Made by a program: the position numbers and the translations under genes. Below are positions 37,744 through 44,714 of a stretch of DNA of 62,023 nucleotides, in pieces. Source of the DNA: Candidatus Aphodovivens avistercoris (lineage in GTDB: Bacteria; Actinomycetota; Coriobacteriia; Coriobacteriales; Eggerthellaceae); the NCBI GenBank assembly GCA_018710945.1, contig DVIW01000037.1, positions 1 through 62,023 on the forward strand, in the 5' to 3' direction. The notes under the pieces were generated by a model. The model was not told where the DNA came from, did not search any database, and saw only the letters and a list, made by a program, of their open reading frames with translations. Every line of letters begins with the position of its first letter. Within the stretch, counting starts at the first letter, position 1.

Positions 37744-38232
37744 ATGGTCAGGATACTGTTCGTCTGTCATGGAAACATCTGTCGGTCGCCGATGGCCGAA
37801 TTCGTGATGAAGGATCTGGTTGAAAAGGCGAGCGTTGCAGAGCGCTTCCATATCGAATCGGCGGCGACGAGTTCCGAAGAGGTCGGCAACCCAGTGCATC
37901 CCGGAACGCGCGGACGACTTGCGGCGGAGGGGATCTCGTGCTCCGGGAAGACGGCGCGCCGCATCACGCGCGGCGACTACGACGCTTTCGACCTGATCAT
38001 CGGCATGGACGGCGCCAACCTGCGCTCTTTGCGCAACCTGTACCGGGGCGACCCGAAGGGGAAGCTCTACAAGCTGCTGGAGTTCGCGAACCGCACGGGC
38101 GACATCGCCGACCCGTGGTACACAGGCGACTTCGACGCAACCTACGAAGACGTGCTGGCAGGATGCGAAGGCCTCCTGCGGTGGTGCGAAAGGTCCCACG
38201 GCGCTGACGCAGGTGAGCGAGCCGGGCGTTAG
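37744..38232 (+). CDS. Low-molecular-weight protein tyrosine phosphatase
   Basis: 162 residues. The phosphatase loop CHGNICRS (C8 to R14, CX5RS) is at the N-terminus and the general acid Asp lies in DPWYTGD. These small enzymes remove phosphate from tyrosines, e.g. of capsule kinases, or act in arsenate reduction. GAGGGG lies upstream of the ATG. A MerR-type palindrome overlaps its stop codon. The 290 bp upstream hold no gene except the end of the LysR remnant. Confidence 0.93.
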   Translation: MVRILFVCHGNICRSPMAEFVMKDLVEKASVAERFHIESAATSSEEVGNPVHPGTRGRLAAEGISCSGKTARRITRGDYDAFDLIIGMDGANLRSLRNLYRGDPKGKLYKLLEFANRTGDIADPWYTGDFDATYEDVLAGCEGLLRWCERSHGADAGERAGR

Positions 38233-38243
38233 AGTTACTCTAA
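38229..38243. promoter_or_regulatory. MerR-type palindrome 1
   Basis: TTAGAGT-T-ACTCTAA, perfect; overlaps the TAG stop of the phosphatase gene. Same sequence as sites at 38420 and 39912. Confidence 0.65.
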
Positions 38244-38322
38244 TTGAGGGTTCCTGCTCAGGCGAAGCACGAAGGGAAGAAGCAAAGGCTGTGCTGCGAC
38301 GGGTCGAGATAAGGGGTTATTC

Positions 38323-38337
38323 TTAGAGTAGCTCTAA
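38323..38337. promoter_or_regulatory. MerR-type palindrome 2
   Basis: TTAGAGT-A-GCTCTAA, one mismatch in the right arm, preceded by TTATTC as a possible -35. Confidence 0.6.
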
Positions 38338-38413
38338 TAGGGAGGGCGGCACCCTGGGAAAGCCTGAGGAGATGAGGCGAAGGCCATTCTGTTGCGGGAC
38401 GAGATAGGCTGCA

Positions 38414-38445
38414 TTGTCGTTAGAGTTACTCTAATAGGGTATGAA
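38414..38445 (+). promoter_or_regulatory. MerR-type promoter with palindrome 3
   Basis: TTGTCG (38414-38419), a 20-bp spacer containing TTAGAGT-T-ACTCTAA (38420-38434), then TATGAA (38440-38445). Overlong 19-20-bp spacers filled by a palindrome are the hallmark of MerR-activated promoters. Reads rightward into 38446-38768. Confidence 0.65.
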
Positions 38446-38768
38446 AGCCTCGCTATACTCGGAAGTTCAATGCGACGATAGAAAGAGCACGTTGACGCGT
38501 TGGAGTGCAGTCAGGCGTTTCCGAACGAGATGTTGCCTGCGGCGAGATGGGCGACGTTTTGCCGGACGCAACCGCATCAGTGGCAATGCACGGCAGCAGC
38601 AGGATGTGCAAGGAAACGTAAGCGGAATCTGGCAGACGAGACACGGCGCTGGAACGATTCGTAAGAAGCGGCTCACCGGAAAGACATGGTATCACGTAGT
38701 GGAGAGGACCGGTTTTCATCTGCGCTGCGAAAGGTTTTGCTTTCCGATAAGCCGCGCTTCGGTTTTTT
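38446..38768 (+). ncRNA. Candidate untranslated transcript downstream of MerR-type promoter
   Basis: Defined by the MerR-type promoter on the left and a terminator on the right, about 320 nt. No convincing gene lies inside. The open frame at 38441-38785 starts in the -10 element, runs through the terminator, lacks a ribosome site and is Arg/Cys-rich. It is either a small RNA or a decayed mRNA. Confidence 0.35.
38744..38768 (+). terminator. Terminator with six-T run
   Basis: Seven-pair stem CCGA(TA)AGC / GCTTCGG with loop CGC and a two-base bulge, followed by TTTTTT. Confidence 0.6.
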
Positions 38769-39393
38769 GTTTCAACTTTACATAACATGTATTATCAGTG
38801 TTTTATATTGAAGAGAAATGGGCTGCTGCACGGCGTGTGCTGTGCTTTCTACAGCTGACACGCAACTGGAACGTTAATCGTATGACAGCTCGTTGTGCGC
38901 ATCTGCTCGACTCGATGCGCTCTGACGATTCTTGCATCCGATTTCTTGCCTTTGCCATTCATGGCGTTTGGCTTGGATCCGTCGCTTGTTTCGGCTCGTT
39001 TCCGCTGCATCAGCTTTCTGCGGATTTCCACTACGCGCGGCTCCCGTGGTCAGCATCGACCATGCTCCTGGCTTGCAGATGAATCGCTCGCGGCAATCCT
39101 TGGGCGCCATCCAAGCCGTTTCGTCTCGTGAAAATCTGCCTCACGGCCCGGTTTTCTGGCGCGTTTCCGCTTGTTTTACGCTTTCGTGCAAAATGCTTGA
39201 AATATCAGCCCTCTGACCTGGGGTTTTACAAACGAGGCTCTGAGAGCCGTTCTAAGACCCTGTTTTGCCTTCGGATGACTCCCAACCCATGGAATTGAGC
39301 GTTTTTCGGGCGGGTTTTCATCGAACGTCGCCAGGCAGAGCTTCCTGGCGCGAAAATCGCCTCCCGGACGCAACCATGGAGTCTGCAGAGCCA
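38769..39393. other. Gene-free interval
   Basis: No supported gene on either strand; codon composition in every frame is unlike the neighbours. The right part holds a GCCAGG / CCTGGC hairpin (about 39330-39349) that could end the leftward merR transcript. The rest is unremarkable, probably decayed DNA. Confidence 0.5.
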
Positions 39394-39909
39394 TCAGTGG
39401 CTGGCGTCGCCCAAGCGCGAAAGCTCGTCCTTCAAAAGCGCGAGGCTCAGGCGCTCTTCTTCGATCTGGTACTCAAGGGCGTTCGCCTGCGTCTGGAGGA
39501 TCTGCTTCAGCTCCGCATCCGCATCGCCAGCGCGCTGCGCACGGCGCACGTAGAAGCCGATGCCCTCGATGGACAACCCGCTGCGGCGCAGCGCGTCCAC
39601 AAGCCGCAGCTGACGGATGTCCTGCGCACGGAAGCTGCGGACGCCGCGCTTGCCGCGGATCAGGTTCGGGAAGAACCCGCACTTGTCGTAGTAGCGAATG
39701 GTGAACGCGGAGATGCCCGTCAGCTCGACGACCTCGTTGATGCCCGTCAGCTCGACGACCTCGTTGATGCCCAGCAGCAGCTCGTCGCCGGCAGCGCCGC
39801 ACATCAGCGCGTCCTCGGCAGGAAACAGCCCATCAGAAGCGCTGATGTCGTGCGGCGCCGGGGCGTTCGTTCCGACGGCTTTCTCGCCGCTGCGCTTGTC
39901 TTCCTTCAT
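39394..39909 (-). CDS. MerR family transcriptional regulator with duplicated HTH segment
   Basis: 171 residues as drawn. The winged helix-turn-helix (about 50-115: INEVVELTGISAFTIRYYDK, then NLIRGKRGVRSF) is followed by a helical dimerisation segment. No metal-ligand cysteines are seen in the C-terminus, so it looks like the NmlR/AdhR-like branch. GINEVVELT occurs twice in tandem because of a perfect 27-bp duplication. The ATG at 39909 abuts palindrome 4 and lacks a ribosome site (a leaderless start). The in-frame ATG at 39804 has GAGGA 7 nt upstream and would drop 35 non-conserved residues; either may be true. It probably binds TTAGAGT-N-ACTCTAA at its own gene and at 38229-38434. Confidence 0.85.
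   Translation of the reverse strand: MKEDKRSGEKAVGTNAPAPHDISASDGLFPAEDALMCGAAGDELLLGINEVVELTGINEVVELTGISAFTIRYYDKCGFFPNLIRGKRGVRSFRAQDIRQLRLVDALRRSGLSIEGIGFYVRRAQRAGDADAELKQILQTQANALEYQIEEERLSLALLKDELSRLGDASH
39712..39765. repeat. Perfect 27-bp tandem duplication inside merR
   Basis: 39712-39738 and 39739-39765 are identical (GATGCCCGTCAG...CTCGTT), followed by a partial third GATGCCC. The duplication is in frame and adds nine residues just before the recognition helices. The second copy leaves a complete HTH. Confidence 0.95.
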
Positions 39910-39911
39910 GA

Positions 39912-39926
39912 TTAGAGTAACTCTAA
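39912..39926. promoter_or_regulatory. MerR-type palindrome 4 at merR start
   Basis: TTAGAGT-A-ACTCTAA ends 2 bases upstream of the merR ATG. On the minus strand TTGTGC lies upstream as a possible -35. Suggests autoregulation. Confidence 0.65.
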
Positions 39927-39946
39927 TTGAATCGGCACAAGCAAAA

Positions 39947-40390
39947 CTAAGCAGAGACGCCGCTGCTGCCGAAGCCGCCCTCGCCGCGCTCAGTGTCGGA
40001 CAGCTCGTCCTTCTCTTCGAAACGCGGCTGCGCGACGGCCACCACCATGAGCTGGGCGATGCGGTCGCCCCGCTTGATTTCGAACGGCTCGTGCGCGTCC
40101 AGGTTGACGAGGATGACCTTCAGCTCCCCGCGGTAGTTGCTGTCAATGAGCCCCGGCGCGTTGACGATGGAGATGCCGTGCTTGGCCGCCAGCCCGCTGC
40201 GCGGCACCACGAGGCCCGCGTATCCCAGCGGCAGCTCGATGGCGATACCGCAGGGCACCATCGCCCGCTCGAAGGGCGCAAGCACCAGATCCGTCGTGGA
40301 GTGCAGATCCACCGCCGCATCGCCCGCATAGGCGTTCGCGGGAAGCGGCAGGTCCGTGTCGATTCTCTTGATGCCGATGTTCAGTTCCAT
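39947..40390 (-). CDS. dut: dUTP diphosphatase (trimeric)
   Basis: 147 residues. Hydrolyses dUTP to dUMP, keeping uracil out of DNA and feeding dTMP synthesis. All five trimeric dUTPase motifs are present in order: [45 protein letters not shown] and [10 protein letters not shown]. It starts one base after the nrdR stop, so the two nucleotide-metabolism genes form an operon. Confidence 0.97.
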   Translation of the reverse strand: MELNIGIKRIDTDLPLPANAYAGDAAVDLHSTTDLVLAPFERAMVPCGIAIELPLGYAGLVVPRSGLAAKHGISIVNAPGLIDSNYRGELKVILVNLDAHEPFEIKRGDRIAQLMVVAVAQPRFEEKDELSDTERGEGGFGSSGVSA

Positions 40391-40391
40391 G

Positions 40392-40838
40392 TCAGTGCAG
40401 CTCCTCCAGTGCGGCGGCGAATTCCTCTACGTTTTGGAAGTCCTTGTAAACGCTGGCGAAGCGGACATAGGCCACCTCGTCAAGCTTGGCGAGACGCGCC
40501 ATCACGTGGTCGCCGAGCGCCTTGGACGCAATCTCTCCCACGTTGTCGTTGCGCAATTCCGCCTCGATGTCGGCGATGAGCGACGACACCTGCTCGGGCG
40601 TGACGGGCCGTTTCATGCAGGCCATCAGGATGCCCCGCATGAGCTTCTGCCGATCGAACACCTCCGACGACCCGTCCGACTTGATGACGATGAGAGGGCT
40701 TTCCTCCGCGCGCTCGTAGGTGGTAAAACGCGCGCCGCATTCCAGGCAGGCGCGGCGGCGCCTGATGGCGGAGCCGTCCTCTGAAGGGCGCGAGTCAACG
40801 ACGCGTGATTCGGGATGACCGCAGGCAGGGCAACGCAT
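40392..40838 (-). CDS. nrdR: Transcriptional repressor NrdR
   Basis: 148 residues. ATP/dATP-sensing repressor of ribonucleotide reductase genes. The N-terminal zinc ribbon CPACG ... CLECG (about 3-34) includes the RRRRxC and FTTYER segments, followed by an ATP-cone domain (about 48-138, [20 protein letters not shown]). The ATG 40838 has GAAGGAG upstream; an extension to 40859 is not needed. No ribonucleotide reductase gene or NrdR box is seen here. Confidence 0.96.
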   Translation of the reverse strand: MRCPACGHPESRVVDSRPSEDGSAIRRRRACLECGARFTTYERAEESPLIVIKSDGSSEVFDRQKLMRGILMACMKRPVTPEQVSSLIADIEAELRNDNVGEIASKALGDHVMARLAKLDEVAYVRFASVYKDFQNVEEFAAALEELH

Positions 40839-41072
40839 GGCACTCCTTCTTCGCTTCATATTGCAGCCCTCAGCCTATCATCAAAATGCGGAAGGAAAGC
40901 CGGAATCCCTGAAAAAAGGGCGCGCCCCGCCGCCGGCTTGCGTCCAGCGTCCCGCCAAAAGACGGAGCAGACTGGACGCAAGCAAGCGAAGAGGCGCTTA
41001 TACGCAGCCACAGAAACGCAGCATCTGTGGGCAAAAGGAAGGTCGCTGCGGAAAGGCGCGGCAACCGCGGGG

Positions 41073-41402
41073 TTACAGCAGCAGGAGCGAGGCCATCGAC
41101 ACCAGGAAGAAGCCGATGCAGACCGCCGCAGCCTGGCCGCTCGTCATCTTGCCGACCGGGGCGCCCGCGCAGGTGCCATGGCGCAGAGCGTCCACGAAGC
41201 GGGAGCCCGTCGCCGCACCAGCGCGCTCGGCGCTGGCCTCAGCGCCGTCAGAGCACCACGCGTCGAAGTCGGAGGGCTTGGCGTGGAGCGGGCGGCGGCG
41301 CACCTGCGGGAAGTCGATGATGCGCGTCTCCTCGTGCTGGCCGGCCGTGACATCGAGCGCGGAGGAACCGTCGATCGGGTACTGCAGCTTGATATTCTCC
41401 AT
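41073..41402 (-). CDS. Small tail-anchored membrane protein, predicted SOS-regulated
   Basis: 109 residues, family not recognised. The polar N-terminal part (about 1-85) has two Cys and Asp/Arg-rich stretches (IIDFPQVRRRPLHAKPSDF). One hydrophobic segment at the C-terminus (AAAVCIGFFLVSMASLLLL) would anchor it with the N-terminus in the cytoplasm. It is divergent from lexA, and its strong promoter contains a perfect LexA-type box. In many Gram-positives the gene facing lexA is a damage-induced division inhibitor (YneA type), but this protein lacks LysM and has the reverse topology. A checkpoint role is inferred from position only. Confidence 0.75.
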   Translation of the reverse strand: MENIKLQYPIDGSSALDVTAGQHEETRIIDFPQVRRRPLHAKPSDFDAWCSDGAEASAERAGAATGSRFVDALRHGTCAGAPVGKMTSGQAAAVCIGFFLVSMASLLLL

Positions 41403-41420
41403 CTTTCAGCCCTGCCCTTC

Positions 41421-41495
41421 TTGCGTAGAACCTTTGTTCGTGTTTATAATAAGGCGAACAAAGGTTCCTGTCAACAAAAAAGAAAACATTTGTTC
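41421..41495. promoter_or_regulatory. Divergent SOS control region with LexA boxes
   Basis: Rightward lexA promoter: TTGCGT (41421-41426), 18 bp, TATAAT (41445-41450). Leftward promoter: TTGACA (minus strand, 41469-41474), 17 bp, TATTAT (41446-41451). The two -10 elements overlap. GAACCTTTGTTC (41428-41439) lies in the lexA spacer and GAACAAAGGTTC (41456-41467) in the other. Each is a perfect GAAC-N4-GTTC box and together they form a 13-bp inverted repeat. A weaker box, AAACATTTGTTC, is at 41484-41495. Confidence 0.88.
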
Positions 41496-41515
41496 GATAC
41501 GTGAAAGGAAGCGGG

Positions 41516-42154
41516 ATGAGCGACAAAATCACGAAGCGCCAGCAGGCTGTGCTCGATTGCATCGAGGCCTGCATCCGCGAAAAGGGCTACGGCCCCACGG
41601 TGCGCGAGATCTGCCAGACGCTGGGGCTGTCCTCCCCCTCCACCGTCCACGTGCACCTGAAGGCGCTCGAGGACAAGGGGCTCATCAAGCGCGATCCGCT
41701 GAAGTCGCGCTCCATCTCGCTGGTCAACGCCCCGGCCGACCTCGAGCCGACAGGCAACGTCATCACGCCTTCGTTCGGGCGCGTCGTGGATGTGCCGCTC
41801 GTCGGCAACGTGGCCGCCGGCGAGCCCATCCTGGCGGAAGAGAACATCACCGACACGATGTCACTGCCTACCGACATCGTGGGCGACGCCCCCTCGTTCA
41901 TGCTGTCGGTCCGCGGCGATTCGATGATCGAAGCCGGCATCAACGACGGCGACTACGTGGTGGTGAAAGAGCAGCCAGTGGCGAACAACGGCGACATCGT
42001 GGTGGCCATCATCGACGACGGCGCCACGGTGAAGCGCTTCTTCCGCGAGCGCGACCACATCAGGCTGCAGCCGGAGAACTCTTCGATGGAGCCCATCATC
42101 ACGCGCGACTGCTCCATCGCCGGCAAGGTGGTCGCCGTGTTCCGCCGCCTGTAA
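41516..42154 (+). CDS. lexA: LexA repressor
   Basis: 212 residues. Represses SOS genes until RecA filaments trigger self-cleavage. The N-terminal winged HTH (about 1-70, GPTVREICQTLGLSSPSTV) is followed by the S24 peptidase domain with the cleavage site A101-G102 (VAAGEP), Ser136 in GDSM and Lys173 in TVKRF. The ATG 41516 has AAAGGA 8 nt upstream, preferred over GTG 41501, which lies ahead of that site. Autoregulated through the boxes at 41428-41495. Confidence 0.97.
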   Translation: MSDKITKRQQAVLDCIEACIREKGYGPTVREICQTLGLSSPSTVHVHLKALEDKGLIKRDPLKSRSISLVNAPADLEPTGNVITPSFGRVVDVPLVGNVAAGEPILAEENITDTMSLPTDIVGDAPSFMLSVRGDSMIEAGINDGDYVVVKEQPVANNGDIVVAIIDDGATVKRFFRERDHIRLQPENSSMEPIITRDCSIAGKVVAVFRRL

Positions 42155-42286
42155 AACGAAACGCGCGCACCGGTCGTTCCAGCGCGCGCGTCAATACAGA
42201 ACCGCGGCGCAGGGTCGCCGCACACTGGAAAGAAAGCGCGTTAGCCCATCAACAGCGCAGACACAAAGCCGCGCAGAAGAGGCAAC

Positions 42287-43636
42287 TCAGCGCTGCGCCG
42301 CGACAGCGCCGCCTTGTGCTCCCCCGCGCTCCACCCGGTACGGCTCGAACTGCGAAACGCAGTCCGAGGGAACGAACAGCGAGAGCAGCGTTCCCTCCGC
42401 CGTGTGCTCTTCCGACGTGATGCGGCAGCGCTCGTGGGCCAGCGACACCAGCTTGCCCTTCGCGTAGGGGACGAGCACGTCCATCGCCGCGTCGGCGGAA
42501 GACGCCGCCAGCTCGATGCGCTTCACAAGCGCGTCGATCCCCCACCCCGTCTGGGCCGACACCACCACGTCGTGGGGATGGCGCGCCGCCAGGGCTGCGC
42601 GCGCTTCCTCGGTCAGAAGGTCGGCCTTGTTGAACACGGTGATGCAGGGGATTTCATGCGCCTTGATCTGGTCGAGCACCTCTTCCACCGCCTGCATCTG
42701 CCGTTCGTGCTCGTCGGAGGACGCGTCCACGACGTGCAGGATCAGATCGGCGCCCGTGATCTCGTCAAGCGTCGATTTGAACGCCTCCACGAGCGTTGTG
42801 GGAAGCTTCTGGATGAAACCCACCGTGTCGGTGAGGGTGATGTGGCGCCCCTCGGGCAGCTCGAAGCGGCGCGTGGTGGAATCAAGCGTGGCGAACAGCT
42901 TGTCGTAGCTCAGCACGTCCGCGTCGGTCAGCCGGTTGAGCAGGCTCGACTTCCCCGCATTGGTGTAGCCGGCCAGCGCAACCTTGAACATGCCGCTGCC
43001 GTAGCGGCTCTCGCGCTGCAGCGAGCGCACCGACGAGAGCTTCTTCAGCTCACGCTTGATGGAGGTGATGCGTTTGCGCACCATGCGGCGGTCCACCTCC
43101 AGCTGGCTTTCGCCTTCGCCGAAGCGCGATCCCACGCCGCCGCCCATGCGGTTCGACGCGAGGTGCGCCCACATGCCACGCAGGCGCGGGTAGAGGTACT
43201 GGTTCTGCGCCAAGCGCACCTGCAGCCGCCCTTCCCTGCTGGTGGCATGCAGGGCGAAGATGTCGAGAATCAGCGCCGTGCGGTCGATCACCTTCACGTC
43301 GCGCCCCACGATCTTCTCCAGGTTCGCCTGCTGCGAAGGCGTCAGTTCGTCATCGAATATCACCACGTCAGCGCCCAGGTCGCGCGCAAGCGAGGCGATC
43401 TCTTCCGCCTTGCCCGTGCCGACGAAGGTGCGCGGGTTGGGCGCGTCCAGCTTCTGGGTGGTGACGGCGACGGTCTGCGCGCCGGCCGTGTCGGCCAGAC
43501 GCTCGAGCTCCGCAAGCGACGTCTCTGCCGGCCAGTGCGCGCCGGGACGCTCGACGCCTACGAGAACGGCCCGTTCAGCTCCGCCGGTGAACGACGTGTC
43601 GGGCCCGAAAACGGATACGGAATCATGTTCGGTCAT
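42287..43636 (-). CDS. hflX: GTPase HflX
   Basis: 449 residues. HflX splits stalled or stressed 70S ribosomes, and the related HflXr gives resistance to macrolides and lincosamides. An N-terminal HflX domain (about 20-200, with DELTPSQQANLEK and ARTALILDIFALHA-like segment) is followed by the GTPase domain with GYTNAGKSSLLN, DTVGFIQKLP and NKAD. The C-terminus (about 370-449) is a ribosome-contacting tail. The start ATG 43636 has AAGGAG 7 nt upstream. A long in-frame extension upstream overlaps miaA and is not used. A hairpin and a 9-codon leader lie between miaA and hflX. Confidence 0.95.
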   Translation of the reverse strand: MTEHDSVSVFGPDTSFTGGAERAVLVGVERPGAHWPAETSLAELERLADTAGAQTVAVTTQKLDAPNPRTFVGTGKAEEIASLARDLGADVVIFDDELTPSQQANLEKIVGRDVKVIDRTALILDIFALHATSREGRLQVRLAQNQYLYPRLRGMWAHLASNRMGGGVGSRFGEGESQLEVDRRMVRKRITSIKRELKKLSSVRSLQRESRYGSGMFKVALAGYTNAGKSSLLNRLTDADVLSYDKLFATLDSTTRRFELPEGRHITLTDTVGFIQKLPTTLVEAFKSTLDEITGADLILHVVDASSDEHERQMQAVEEVLDQIKAHEIPCITVFNKADLLTEEARAALAARHPHDVVVSAQTGWGIDALVKRIELAASSADAAMDVLVPYAKGKLVSLAHERCRITSEEHTAEGTLLSLFVPSDCVSQFEPYRVERGGAQGGAVAAQR

Positions 43637-43656
43637 GGAATGCTCCTTGCATACAG

Positions 43657-43677
43657 GCATGCCGCGGCGCGGCATGC
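43657..43677 (-). promoter_or_regulatory. Perfect hairpin in hflX leader
   Basis: GCATGCCGCG-C-CGCGGCATGC on the minus strand, a 10-bp perfect palindrome ending 8 nt before the hflX ribosome site (43643-43648). No T-run follows, so it is more likely a translational or processing element than a terminator. It lies 27 nt after the leader-peptide stop. Confidence 0.6.
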
Positions 43678-43704
43678 GGTTCGCCATCCAAGCTCTGCGT
43701 TGCT

Positions 43705-43734
43705 CTATCGCTCGATCACGAACAGGGTTGTCAT
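43705..43734 (-). CDS. Candidate leader peptide MTTLFVIER upstream of hflX
   Basis: Nine codons plus TAG, with GGGAAAGGA 8 nt upstream of the ATG, a better ribosome site than many genes here. The core L-F-V-I resembles I-F-V-I of the ErmC leader, where the ribosome stalls with macrolides. It sits after the miaA stop (43764) and before the hairpin and hflX start, the arrangement of an attenuator. Chance occurrence cannot be ruled out for so short a frame. Confidence 0.5.
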   Translation of the reverse strand: MTTLFVIER

Positions 43735-43763
43735 GCGGAGCGTCCTTTCCCTCGCGATTGCCG

Positions 43764-44714
43764 TCATCCTTGATTGTAGCGCACCGCGCCCTGAACGACC
43801 GCCAGGGCCTCGCGCTCAAGCCGGTCGAAGTCCGCATCATCCGCCGAAAGCCACGCGATGCGCGCGTCCTTGCGGAACCACGTGCGCTGCCGTTTCGCGT
43901 AGCGGTGCGTGGCCGTCTTGATCTGCGCGCGTGCCTCGTCAAGCGTGCAGGCGCCGTCGAGGGCGGCCACCACTTCCTTGTACCCGATCGCTTGGGGCGC
44001 GGTGATGCCCGAGCGGAAGCCCGCTGCCAGAAGCCCGCGCACTTCCTCCACCAGCCCGGCGTCGAACATGCCGTCAACGCGCTCGTCGATGCGGCGGCGC
44101 AGAAGCGCAGGCTCGACGGCAAGCCCCAGCATCACGGCGGACACCACCTGGGGGATGGATTGCAGCCGCTCCTTCTGCCGCGCGTAGGACACGCCCTCTT
44201 CCAGAAGCTCGAACGCGCGCGTGACGCGCTTCACGTCGTTGGGCGGGATGAGCGCGGCACTTTCCGCATCGCGCTGCCGTAGAAGCTCCCACAGCGCCGA
44301 GGCGCCCTGCTCGGTCGCGATGGCCTGGCAGCGCTCGCGGACGGGGTTGCCCTGCTGCTCGCCGGCAGGGAACTCGTAGCCGTCGATGGCGGCCCGCACG
44401 TAGAACCCCGTGCCGCCGCACAGCACCGCTCGCTTCCCGCGCGCGGCGATGTCGGAAAAGCACGTGCGTGCGTAGGCCTGAAACAGCGCCGCCGAATAGG
44501 GCTCGCCAGGATCCACCAGGTCGAACCCATGGTGCGGCACAAGCCGCTCAGAGGGCGGCAGCTTCCCCGTGCCGATGTCCATGCCGCGGTAGACCTGCAT
44601 GGAGTCGGCGCTGACCACTTCCCCGTCAAGCGCGAGCGCCAGCCGCTGGGCCAGCTCCGTCTTGCCCGAGGCAGTGGGCCCCACCACGCAGACGACCGGA
44701 TGCGCCTCAGCCAT
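43764..44714 (-). CDS. miaA: tRNA dimethylallyltransferase
   Basis: 316 residues. Adds a dimethylallyl group to A37 of tRNAs reading UNN codons. The P-loop GPTASGKTEL, the DSMQVYRGMDIGTGK segment and GGTGFYVRA are characteristic, and the RRQRTW-like C-terminal region (KRQRTWFRKD) is present. Overlaps miaB by 8 bp, so both steps of ms2i6A37 modification are made together. The miaB-miaA-hflX order recalls miaA-hfq-hflX in proteobacteria. Confidence 0.96.
   Translation of the reverse strand: MAEAHPVVCVVGPTASGKTELAQRLALALDGEVVSADSMQVYRGMDIGTGKLPPSERLVPHHGFDLVDPGEPYSAALFQAYARTCFSDIAARGKRAVLCGGTGFYVRAAIDGYEFPAGEQQGNPVRERCQAIATEQGASALWELLRQRDAESAALIPPNDVKRVTRAFELLEEGVSYARQKERLQSIPQVVSAVMLGLAVEPALLRRRIDERVDGMFDAGLVEEVRGLLAAGFRSGITAPQAIGYKEVVAALDGACTLDEARAQIKTATHRYAKRQRTWFRKDARIAWLSADDADFDRLEREALAVVQGAVRYNQG

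Noticed and set aside
37009..38199. 396-residue leftward ORF as one intact gene
   Set aside because: Its first part is antisense to the tyrosine phosphatase; only the last part is meaningful, as a LysR remnant.
38441..38785. Rightward 114-residue ORF after the MerR-type promoter
   Set aside because: Starts inside the -10, has no ribosome site, runs through the terminator, Arg/Cys-rich.
42287..44122. 611-residue version of HflX extending into miaA
   Set aside because: The extra 162 residues overlap miaA out of frame; a good ribosome site sits before ATG 43636.
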